The translations under genes were made by a program, and so were the position numbers. Shown here in pieces: positions 57,201 through 64,000 of a stretch of DNA of 64,000 nucleotides. Source of the DNA: Semisulcospira habei (Eukaryota > Mollusca > Gastropoda > Semisulcospiridae); assembly GCA_036245525.1 (NCBI GenBank), contig BTPG01000003.1:157050439-157114438 (forward strand), in the 5' to 3' direction. Below the pieces are notes generated by a model, which saw nothing but the letters and a program-made list of their open reading frames with translations, ran no database searches and was not told the DNA's origin. Each line of letters opens with the position of its first letter. The stretch's first letter is position 1.

Positions 57201-57943
57201 TAGCCTGGGCCTCTAGTAACATTAGATATACAGTACTTTAAAGTGACACATCTATGGTCAGAGAAAGACACCGACTCATGCTCACAGGAGAGAATTCTGT
57301 CAAACACTTCATCGGAAGAAAGCGCATAGTCTAACCGTCTAGCCTGAGTGGGGTTATTTCTAGACCATGTAAACTCCGTCTGCTGTGGGTTCAGTAATCT
57401 CCATGTGTCGTTCAAATCACTGTTAATCAGAAAGTCATTAAAAGAGGAAACGTTCTTCACTGAGTGCTTGTCTCCACTAATTACGTCTTTATTGTTGTCT
57501 AGAACACAGTTAAAGTCTCCACACACCAAGACAGACGATATAGGGTAATAATTTAAATGTTGTACCAGCTGCTCAAGGAAAGGAGCCTTTTTTCCTGAAG
57601 CCGGGGCATATACGTTGTGTATCATGAGTATGTTGTCATCAATAGACACCTCCATAGACAGTATTCTGTCTGAGTGATGTACGAGGTTTGTATCGTATAT
57701 AAAATCTCTTCGCACTAAGATAACCTGACCCATTGAATGACTGCTAACACAACAACAGAACAGTTGACCACCCCATTCATTCCGCCACTCCTCCTTCACG
57801 TCGTCAGTAATATATGTTTCTTGTAAACATGCAATATCCACTTTTTTCTGTCTAAGAAATCGAAACACTACATTTCGTTTTCGCTTATTTCTAATTCCTC
57901 TTACGTTGAGCGTTACAACATTAATATTTGATATAGCATCCAT
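54272..57943 (-). CDS. LINE ORF2: endonuclease and reverse transcriptase
   Basis: 1223 codons without interruption. The N-terminal about 240 residues are an apurinic-type endonuclease: NVVTLNVRGIRN, CLQETY, VYAPASG, CGDFNCVLD and SFSDHRC carry the expected catalytic Asn, Glu, Asp/Asn and SDH residues. Reverse transcriptase follows at about 480-780: APGCDGITVEFM, NWRPISLTNTDYK, LALDYESAYDSIS (motif A), GIRQGCPFSPLAF and LLYADDVTMFL (catalytic YADD). A C-terminal Cys-rich segment (CRFC..HFFYFC) is typical of L1/Tx1-group elements. In cells such proteins nick target DNA and copy their RNA in place. Clade placement is by motif style only. Confidence 0.93.
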   Translation of the reverse strand: MDAISNINVVTLNVRGIRNKRKRNVVFRFLRQKKVDIACLQETYITDDVKEEWRNEWGGQLFCCCVSSHSMGQVILVRRDFIYDTNLVHHSDRILSMEVSIDDNILMIHNVYAPASGKKAPFLEQLVQHLNYYPISSVLVCGDFNCVLDNNKDVISGDKHSVKNVSSFNDFLINSDLNDTWRLLNPQQTEFTWSRNNPTQARRLDYALSSDEVFDRILSCEHESVSFSDHRCVTLKYCISNVTRGPGYWKYNNSLLKDEQYVKMMNALISNFKATTDETDSQIKWELLKIQIRELSINFCKIKKRKESKRLEDLQRRLNTFDIALANNPSNIDIQQLRQKTKIELEIFEQHAANSARVRARVKWIEEGEKNTKYFLNLEKARANSKIMDKLTLEDGSVVTDQNKILEEQMKHFTSLYASRTDQSPMSRLADDFISDTAIPKLSSLDSESCEGLITVDEASIGLKHLNNGSAPGCDGITVEFMKMFWAHLKDLVVDSMNKAFENGALSPSQTKAVITLIHKGKNLSRDILRNWRPISLTNTDYKILAKCLALRLANVVGDIVHEDQKGFIRGRKISTAIRLIDDTVEYMNQINSPGLLLALDYESAYDSISKEFILYSLEKFGFGREFVRWVSVIMSDAKSCVNYCGWLSGFFPAARGIRQGCPFSPLAFVVAMELFAIKIRQCKEIKGLVMPYDGSDELKLLKILLYADDVTMFLRDEHDLRNALAIVAHFSKFSGLQLNKNKSEAMWLGSKKNCDEQYGVLRWSKKVKILGIYFKNDQPASQVEENWTGRIQNMRSIISKWKKRKLSIRGKACVVKTFIISQMVYAMQALSIPSDVLDEINTLLFRYLWKNKNLNKKAFEKVKRSVMCSDYCEGGIKMINMRDMQASFLCEWAARLRTAIKPTRDTVLPKHALGVFGHDLICFEFNINSKKCKGLENIKSTFWRDVIMSWLDTVKNKPTTVLWNSKVLMYKSNVLFFKDWVRAGVYRVEDVKKDGEIMSFENVCRIVGDSPGRLLEYNVVRSVLTSYMRCLNNNADSMSESITPTSAKDFRITIVQQKYSPPYALHFWAMKFDVQLGEWHWGIVNRATKEVRLRELQWKILHNIYPTNILLSKMGVVNNRYCRFCPHEVDFIEHFFYFCDSISRIWKRVEQLCSGKCNVQIRITPAQALLGYRDNVLGAAEIAFINHVSLVAKLCISKYKYGTPIDIIFLFESELRIRKFLW

Positions 57944-58071
57944 AAAGGGCCTAACAGTGTTTATTTATTAATCTCAATAGTGATAATACTTTGAGGCGCA
58001 TAACGGTCTCATAGTCCAGGGATGGATGCGAGGTCAGGACCGAAAAAGAGCCACATATTCGACCAACTTTG

Positions 58072-59226
58072 TTAGGTCAGGCCCTGTGGCACGGAGTCGG
58101 ACTCGGAGGTTTCAGTGGTTCCAGTCTCCCAACCGTCCTTTGTTGGCAGTAGAGTGCGTGCGTTTTTACCTGGGGAATGAAGAGGGGAATTAGATTCCGA
58201 CCTCAGTCTTTTGTTAGGTGTATCCGATCGGTGTCTACGCTGGACAAGACTGGTAAGCTTCGTTTGTTTTCCTTTCTTCTCGTGGCGACCTCTTTCCAAC
58301 AGCTGGCGACCTTTCTGTACACGCTGACCCACATCCGCGCTGTCACCAGAGGCAAACAAAGCCGCGGGCGGCACGGGATCGGTTTTGGGGTCAGAGTCTG
58401 TTGGTGTCACGGCAGGGAATGTCACAATAACGTCGGCAATGTCCGTGTCAGTTACTGGGTCAGCCGTCATGGTGTTTTCCTCGGTTGTCAGTTGAACACA
58501 CTTGCCCTCTTTTTCTCTGTGTCCACCCTGTCTGCACCCACGACACACCACCTGATTAACGCATTCATGAGTGTAGTGTCCTGTCTGCAAGCAGTTGGAA
58601 CACTTTTGCTCGCGCGTTTTCTTCATTTCCTTGTAAAATAGAGAAATTCTGAAGGGGCCCATCTGAAAACTACGCTCCAATGGAACCGTCGGGATCTCAA
58701 TGTAAACAAACCGACGTCCGGTCAGGAAACGGGTCAGCTTACCATCAGTGTTACGGGCACGCTCATATGTAATAGAAGAGCGCCTGACACATCCGAGTCT
58801 GTCGAAGAGGGTAATAACCTCTTCGTCTGCTACGCTGATGGGTATGTCCTGTATGTAAAGCCGTGTAGTCGGTGTTTCTGAGCGAGATTCCCGCAGAATG
58901 TAAGGGTTCTTGTCGTGTAGACAGAGAGATCGCCCACCTATCTCCATTCCATTTACCAATAAAGTTGTCCTGGCCTCTCTATTCAGTGGATATATTCGCC
59001 ATAGCCCGCGGATACGTTGAGCTCCAGCAATTGTTTCTCTGCCAGAGACACTTTCGGCCGCCAAACACACCTCCAGTACACTGGCGTCTCCCGGCATGTC
59101 GCTCGCCTTTGCAAACACGGGCTCAACGTGCATAGCTGAGGTCGCCATATTGCACCGACCGGCCGGTCCACACACCACAGCACTCGAAATCCTCCGTCCG
59201 TCCTCTGCTCCAACAGGAGCTAGCAC
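58072..59226 (-). CDS. LINE ORF1: RNA-binding zinc-knuckle protein
   Basis: 384 codons from ATG at 59226. The middle (about residues 120-200) resembles an RRM-like fold with RLYIQDIPI and RFVYIEIP strands. Two zinc knuckles follow: CSNCLQTGHYTHEC (CX2CX4HX4C) and CRGCRQGGHREKEGKC (CX2CX4HX6C). The C-terminus is a Ser/Pro/Lys-rich tail. ORF1 proteins of Tx1-like LINEs bind element RNA to form the transposition particle. There is no frameshift. An earlier or later Met could be used, but this one leaves a 150-bp leader. Confidence 0.85.
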   Translation of the reverse strand: MLAPVGAEDGRRISSAVVCGPAGRCNMATSAMHVEPVFAKASDMPGDASVLEVCLAAESVSGRETIAGAQRIRGLWRIYPLNREARTTLLVNGMEIGGRSLCLHDKNPYILRESRSETPTTRLYIQDIPISVADEEVITLFDRLGCVRRSSITYERARNTDGKLTRFLTGRRFVYIEIPTVPLERSFQMGPFRISLFYKEMKKTREQKCSNCLQTGHYTHECVNQVVCRGCRQGGHREKEGKCVQLTTEENTMTADPVTDTDIADVIVTFPAVTPTDSDPKTDPVPPAALFASGDSADVGQRVQKGRQLLERGRHEKKGKQTKLTSLVQRRHRSDTPNKRLRSESNSPLHSPGKNARTLLPTKDGWETGTTETSESDSVPQGLT

Positions 59227-59500
59227 AAGAGAGAAATATTGACAGGAACTTCTTCTTGTGGCTACAGTGACTCTCCTAACTTTTTGAGTCAGTACAGTCC
59301 TATTAAACTAGAAAAAAAAATAAGCAAAAAAGAGCACCACAAAACAAGCTGTGTATCGTCTCGACCAAGGCCGGTAACTGGGGTAGAATGAGTTAAAGTT
59401 TACCATGGACGACGGACGGACGACCAGTGGCCCAGAACATAAACTCACTTTTGCTTCGCACGCGAGCCAATAAAATGAAGATGATCATAGAATCACTTAC

Positions 59501-59689
59501 CAGTTTGTAATTGGGGGCATTCCGCTGCCGTCTATGCACCCTCCTACCAGACGCACCCTCTGTGGCAGAGGCTGGGGGGCTATGATGCTGCAGCTGACTA
59601 ATTTTGCCATGGGCCTTGGTCATGTGCCAGGAAGGGGCGTGCTTGTCCACTTCCATAGATCCCGATGGGTTTGGACATCCTGCTGCCAT
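59501..59689 (-). CDS. Candidate exon of unknown gene, minus strand
   Basis: An ATG in a strong start context (CGCCGCATGG on the minus strand) opens 63 codons rich in Ser, Pro, His and Arg, ending RRQRNAPNYKL at a good GTAAGT donor (phase 0). Alternatively an AG acceptor at about 59734 makes it internal. No recognised domain. It could be the first exon of a separate gene, or an upstream exon spliced to BicD, since an in-frame phase-0 AG lies 12 bases before the BicD ATG. It directly flanks the R1 copy. Confidence 0.35.
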
Positions 59690-59779
59690 GCGGCGCTGGG
59701 TGTGTGCAGAAAGTGCTGAGTGTGACCAAAACGGTGTTGCTGCAATCATGTCAAATACAACCATGTAAACCATTGACAT

Positions 59780-60440
59780 TTTGAATCAGATATATACATA
59801 ATTACTGCAGTACCCCCAGCCCCCTACGAACAATAACTGGTAATACAGTAAAAAGCGACACTTCAGTTGCACAATCCGAAAAACCTGTTCGTGGAAGTCT
59901 GTTCTTCGTATCGCGAGACAGATTTGCGTACGAGGACTGAAATCTGGTGCCATTAAAAAAAAAAAAAAAGTCATAGTGCATGCATGTGTTAAGTTACTTT
60001 TCGATCACAATCACACATGTCAGAAAATAAGCAACAAAATCGCGTGACAGATTGACCTTGTAATGGTGTTATTGAACGAATTCCTTTCATTGAAGAAGAA
60101 AGCTTTTGTTAAAATCGTGGGGTTCTATTATCTTTTACTACAAGACTGAGCCAGACACCGACCGTCGACCCGAGGCCGAAGCAGACGCCTCAGTTTTCTG
60201 GGCCAAACGGGTCAGTATTGGCTGACTGTGCAATTGTATCGGATTGGGAGCATCTCTCAGTTAAATAACTGCACTGAACAAGTACATTTGGGCGTGCTCT
60301 TAACTAAGAAATATTGCATAAAGCTGGTACCTCTGCAAACGGAAAGAATGGCCGGCGGGGACGAAAGGGAAACAACTCAGTTCATCAGTGTCACTGCGCA
60401 GCTGACCAATCAGCGATCATCAAGTTGATCTCAAAACACA
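59780..60440. other. No feature recognised
   Basis: Mixed sequence with an A run at 59956-59970. No family repeat or coding region can be supported. Confidence 0.4.
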
Positions 60441-61070
60441 TTATGGTAGTGTGTCCTTTGATTGACTGTTTAGCTGACCTAACAGACAACGTAAAACAAA
60501 CAGGAAAGTGATCACTAATGGAAGGATTAGGTACGCTAACATTTTTTTTACAACGCTGACATGGTCTATCAGCGTTGAAGATGAGGATGTAACTCTAGTA
60601 GGTGACTGGACAAGCTGTTTCAACCCTAAAAAATTCAACATGGATCTCCACGAAGGTGGTGTGTCCTTGCTTTTGCAAATCTATGTTGAAGTCTCCCAAG
60701 ATATGTACATCATCTTTGGACTCCTGAACCACATCCATCATTAAAACAAACTCGTCCTGCCAGGAGGCTGAGGCCGCTGGGTTTCTATATACAAAACCTA
60801 TCAGAACAGGCGAGGACTTGTTCGTTTTAACTTCTAACCACATGCACTCTATATTAGGGGATTCTAAATCACAACGCCTCTTTACATAGTTGTTGATGGA
60901 ATTGTGTACGTACACTGCTAGGCCGCCAGTATGGCCGGGGGGCAGATGCATCACGCCTGAGAATGGAGTAATTGTATAAAGCTGTGGCATGGTCACTAAT
61001 GTTAGATGTTAGACGAGATTCCGTAAATCCAAAAGTGTGAAATGGTGAAGACTGGTCAAGGAGAATAGTT
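60441..61070 (-). pseudogene. LINE family A fragment: endonuclease part only (copy 2)
   Basis: Minus-strand frames at 60595-60996 and 60441-60641 cover the endonuclease. They include LEVKTNKSSPVLIGFVYRNP, VHILGDFNIDLQK (catalytic Asp/Asn) and VQSPTRVTSSSSTLIDHV, with a frameshift between them near 60640. Reverse transcriptase is absent. It closely resembles the endonuclease at 63429-63965. Confidence 0.8.
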
Positions 61071-61078
61071 ATATCTAG

Positions 61079-61106
61079 AGAGAGAAAGAGAGAGAGAGAG
61101 AGAGAT
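61079..61106. repeat. (GA)n run at a LINE 3' end
   Basis: A short GA run separates the endonuclease fragment from the 3' end of the next LINE copy, like the GA run at the 41.8-kb LINE-like end. Confidence 0.8.
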
Positions 61107-61313
61107 ATGATGATGCGGTTTTATTCAGGATAAAAAGTTTTAGGCGGCATAGCAATGCCTATCTTCCAAACTGTCCTGCTACTCTACACATATAAAAATA
61201 CATCAGACGATACAGCAAAAGATAGAACACATATAAGTAAAAAGACCCATTCCCCCCCCCCCCCCCCCCACCCTCAGAAAAAAAAACCCAAAGAAAGAAA
61301 AAGAAAGAAATTA

Positions 61314-61316
<3 letters not shown>

Positions 61317-61399
<83 letters not shown>
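61317..61399. repeat. (AT)n microsatellite in a LINE 3' UTR
   Basis: About 83 bp of pure AT between A-rich and CACA-rich sequence. Confidence 0.97.
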
Positions 61400-61404
<5 letters not shown>

Positions 61405-61508
61405 TCGTATGAACCTGACATATTAATGCAGACAGTCGAACTATTACATAACCTGCAGCAATCTGCTGTGCTGGAGCAACATACTAAGCACTGAGAAAGA
61501 TAGAACAG

Positions 61509-62384
61509 TCACAACGACAGCAAATATTTATGGACGCAAGCTCTGAAGATAGATAACTTTGAAATAGACTTTAAATGAGAGGGCAAATTATTCCATGACT
61601 TAGCACCGGAAAATGATATGCTATATTTGAAGATGTCGATTCTCGGTTTTGGGAGATGGAGTAAGCTGTTCCTCGTGTTCTCTCTATTCGTGTGGGAAAA
61701 CAGCTCGCGGAGATAGGGAGGGGCGGCATCGTTTAGAATTTTTTGCACAAGTAAGCATCTATTAAGTTCCAATTGTTTACTAAGTGGTAGGATATTAAGG
61801 GCCTTCAGTCTTTTATCAGTAGGGGACAAACCAGGAAGAATAAGCTTAATAGCTCGCCGGTAAAGGGAATTAATTTTTTTCAAATGAATGTCTCCACAGC
61901 CGTCCCAGATATCGGAAGCATAATTACAATGTGTCTTGATGTGTGCGTTAAAGAATAGTTTTCGAGCATCAATGTCAACTATACTACGACTTAATTTGGA
62001 TAATAAAAAGAGATTCTTCGAAATAGTTTTATATGCAGTTTCTATGTGAGGCTCCCAGCTGAGCTGTTCGTCGACTGTCACTCCTAACAAACGATGTTTT
62101 GACACTTGCTCTATGGGCTGAGAGTGAAGGGACAGTTCAAGGGGTTGCAAACCACGTTGATGCTTTTGGCGTGTGGTCACCAACATACTTTTCGTTTTAG
62201 GAATATTAATAATCGTATGATTTTCTTCACACCAAGTTGACACTTCATCTAAACTATGTTGGAGGACAGCGCTCACGGTTGAAACATTTTTATCAGATAC
62301 ATGTAATGATGTATCATAATGATGTATCATCAGCAAATAGTTCACAGTTTGTGTCGGGGTGTGATATTGACAGTGGAAAGTCAT
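61509..62384 (-). pseudogene. LINE family A reverse transcriptase, C-terminal half
   Basis: Begins just after the catalytic box and includes thumb and C-terminal segments (KTKSMLVTTRQKH, KHRLLGVTVDEQLSW, LYRRAIKLILPG, SGAKSWNNLPSHLK). It is offset from the upstream half by a 13-bp tandem duplication at the catalytic box. The last domain matches 10466-10753 in copy 1. Confidence 0.88.
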
Positions 62385-63210
62385 TTATAAAGATGTTGAA
62401 TAATAATGGTCCTAGGGTGGATCCCTGAGGAACACCATGGGTCACCAGTCCTTCCGCTGAGTATTTACCATTCAAGAACACTTTCTGCGTTCTGTCTAAG
62501 AGATAGGACGAGAGAAAAGCGACTGCATTTGAGTCAGTGTGATATAAAGGTAACTTCTTTAGTAAGATTGAATGGTTAATGAGATCGAAGGCTTTTTTAA
62601 GATCTAGAAATACTACACCTGAAAGTTTGGACTCATTTATGGCAGTAAGCCATTTGTGGGTTATGAGCGTTAAGGCTGTCTGACACGAATGTTTAGGCCG
62701 AAAAGCTGATTGTGCTGTACTAATAAGGCGGTTTTCCTCCAGGAATTGAAGTAAATGATTGTGTATATGCTTTTCAAGTGGTTTGGACACTGCTGATAAG
62801 ATTGAAATAGGTCTGTACTCACTTGGGTCGCTCAGATCTTTGCTTTTTGGTAGAGGAGTAACTTTTGCTATTTTCAATTCATCGGGAAACATGCTCTTTT
62901 GAATCGAAAGGTTATATATAAAGGTCAACGATTCAACAATATAAGGGAGCGCAATTTTCAGGATTTTACTGCTAATACCGTCTACACCACAAGATGTTTT
63001 ACTTTTCATGTTGGTTATAGATTTTCCTACATCAATGACGGTCCTTAGGGGAACTGAGAAAGTATTGCCAGCGTTTATCTGACTGTACTGTTTCAATTGT
63101 TCTGAACATATGTATTCACCTGGCTCACTGGTGTTCGTCTGTGACAGGGTTTTAGCAATGTTAAGAAAGTGTTCATTAAATACATCAGCTGTAAGGTGCG
63201 GGGGGGACAC
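62314..63210 (-). pseudogene. LINE family A reverse transcriptase, N-terminal half
   Basis: 298 codons with SCGVDGISSKILK, EYRPISILSAVSKPLEK, VVFLDLKKAFDLINHSIL (motif A), GVPQGSTLGPLLF and FADDTSL (motif C, both Asp present). The frame then ends at the duplication. Motif style fits the CR1/L2/Jockey group. Confidence 0.9.
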
Positions 63211-63428
63211 TCGTTGATTTGCTAGATTGTCCTTTAGTAAATGTGTTAATCACCTGCCACACGCTGCGTATGTCTTTGCCGCCCGCAATAATCTTTTTAG
63301 CATACTGCCTCTGTGCTTTACGTACTAATGATTTAACTATGTTTCGCTGTTTTTTGTACTCGTTAAATTTCTTTTATTGAAGTGTTTAAATAGATCTCTT
63401 AGTTCCATCGCACTTTTAATCTCATCCG

Positions 63429-63965
63429 TCAGCCACACTCAGGCACAGTGGGGTATTTAACACGCTTAGTGCGCCTCGGGGCATGTCTGTCAAGAACACC
63501 GAGGAACAACTTATACCAGTGGGACAGCGCTACATTGGGATCGTTATAGTTATACACATCGGAAAATGGTGTTTGGGAAAGGTCATGCAAAAAATCATCT
63601 TGGTTAAATTTTTTGAATGATCTGTAGAGGATGGTTATATGCTCCTGATGAAGTTTCTTTGGCAACTTCGCAGATAATGAAAAACGAATAGGAAAATGAT
63701 CACTGACAGAGATGCTGGGTACATAGACATTGCTAAGGGCACTGTCGTTGGTTGTATAAACATGGTCAATTAATGTGGATGAAGTAGCAGTGACCCTGGT
63801 GGGTGACTGAACTACTTGTGTAAGGCCTAAGAACGTTATCATGGATTTCCATGACGTGTTGCCAGGTTTCAATAAATCAACATTAAAATCACCGAGTATA
63901 TGTATATCACCCTTGGAGTTTTGTACTTTGTCAACCATTACAACAAAATCATCTTGCCAGGACAC
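63429..63965 (-). pseudogene. LINE family A endonuclease (partial)
   Basis: This 178-codon frame has IHILGDFNVDLLKPG, VQSPTRVTATSSTLIDHVYTT and VSDHFPIRFSL, the catalytic Asp/Asn and the SDH box of LINE endonucleases. The N-terminal part lies beyond the window. A stop after PTVPECG separates it from the reverse transcriptase, where 220 bp of damaged linker intervene. Confidence 0.85.
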
Positions 63966-64000
63966 TGTAGCTGCGGGGTTTCTGTAAATAAAACATACGA

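Larger units (their letters stand above)
53562..59378 (-). mobile_element. Full-length LINE, Tx1/L1-like, with 16-bp target duplications
   Basis: TGGGGTAGAATGAGTT flanks it exactly at 53546-53561 and 59379-59394. Minus-strand order: short 5' leader (59227-59378), ORF1 (58072-59226), 128-bp gap, ORF2 (54272-57943), a 3' UTR with a (GA)n run (54078-54187), then A-rich tails at 53681-53718 and 53562-53598. Both ORFs are open and all catalytic motifs I checked are present, so it looks recently inserted. Confidence 0.92.
53405..59396. mobile_element. TTAACTCATTCTACCCC MITE, split by a LINE near its right end
   Basis: The left end is TTAACTCATTCTACCCCAG (53405) and the right end GGGGTAGAATGAGTTAA (59380-59396). 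The R1 target reads CG-TTAA-AGTTTACC, so TTAA is duplicated. The internal core (GCGCCAAGCTATTCTGGC) is present on one side only. The LINE sits in the right terminal repeat. Confidence 0.85.
53175..59473 (+). repeat. R1 interspersed repeat, copy 5, split by MITE and LINE
   Basis: The left part 53175-53404 ends GAATAGTCTCCAAGAAAATG, CCACCG. The right part 59397-59473 resumes AGTTTACCATGGACGACGG and ends TTGCTTCGCACGCGAGCC. With TTAA restored, the joined order matches intact R1 copies (for example at 31860-31958). Confidence 0.85.
61110..64000 (-). mobile_element. LINE family A copy 3 (CR1/Jockey-type), continues past the window
   Basis: Minus-strand order: endonuclease (63429 to window end), damaged linker (63211-63428), reverse transcriptase (62314-63210), C-terminal part (61509-62384) and 3' UTR with an (AT)n run (61317-61399). 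The 3' end TTTTATTCAGGATAAA (plus strand, about 61118) matches copy 1 at 10040. It is the best reference for the family in this window. Confidence 0.88.

Noticed and set aside
59501..59689. SET1-type histone methyltransferase first exon
   Set aside because: Only a few residues are similar; no RNA-recognition or SET exon is visible downstream on the minus strand before BicD.

Overview
This is animal nuclear DNA, not bacterial. It has spliced genes with GT-AG introns, very little coding sequence, and a dense load of transposons, palindromic MITEs, SINE fragments and (GT)n, (GA)n and (AT)n microsatellites. The repeat style (GTGACCTTGACCTTT repeats, tRNA-derived SINEs, tails like GCGCTATATAA, mixed LINE clades) resembles a marine mollusc, probably a gastropod. 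That placement is an inference from style; no species was identified.

The one host gene I can name is a complete Bicaudal-D (BicD) dynein-adaptor gene on the minus strand, from 45361 down to 27912. It has five phase-0 coding exons: 45167-45361, 43626-43841, 37926-38075, 33663-34103 and 27912-29441. Together they give an 843-residue protein with the N-terminal AAEYG CC1 box and the conserved C-terminal CC3 cargo-binding coil. Introns 2, 3 and 4 carry several transposons. A possible separate minus-strand exon (59501-59689) lies about 14 kb upstream.

Layout: 1-9 kb is unassigned sequence (possibly LTR-like at the very start) with many TTAA-ended hairpin elements. 9-15 kb holds an interspersed repeat (called R1 here), a (GT)n block, and a badly decayed CR1/Jockey-type LINE broken by SINEs. 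15-18 kb is repeat-poor. 18-20 kb has a MITE split by a large fold-back element. 20-27.9 kb has scattered repeats beyond the BicD 3' end. 27.9-45.4 kb is BicD; its introns hold R1 copies, a fairly young L2/CR1-like LINE fragment (35.4-37.6 kb), a 1.6-kb fold-back element (38.4-40.0 kb) and a tandem pair of a repeat called R2. 45.4-53 kb has MITEs, a fold-back, a three-unit tandem repeat split by R2, and a broken zinc-finger/tyrosine-recombinase gene. 53.2-59.5 kb is a three-level nest: R1 hit by a TTAA MITE, in turn hit by a full-length LINE with both ORFs open (Tx1/L1-like). 60.4-64 kb has two further copies of the CR1/Jockey-type LINE, the last running off the window.

The most unusual signals are: (i) one palindromic core shared by MITEs with different TTAA-type ends; (ii) the nested LINE with exact 16-bp target-site duplications and two poly(A) tracts that look like a 3' transduction; (iii) large fold-back elements, one with an exact 15-bp target duplication; and (iv) the tyrosine-recombinase remnant.
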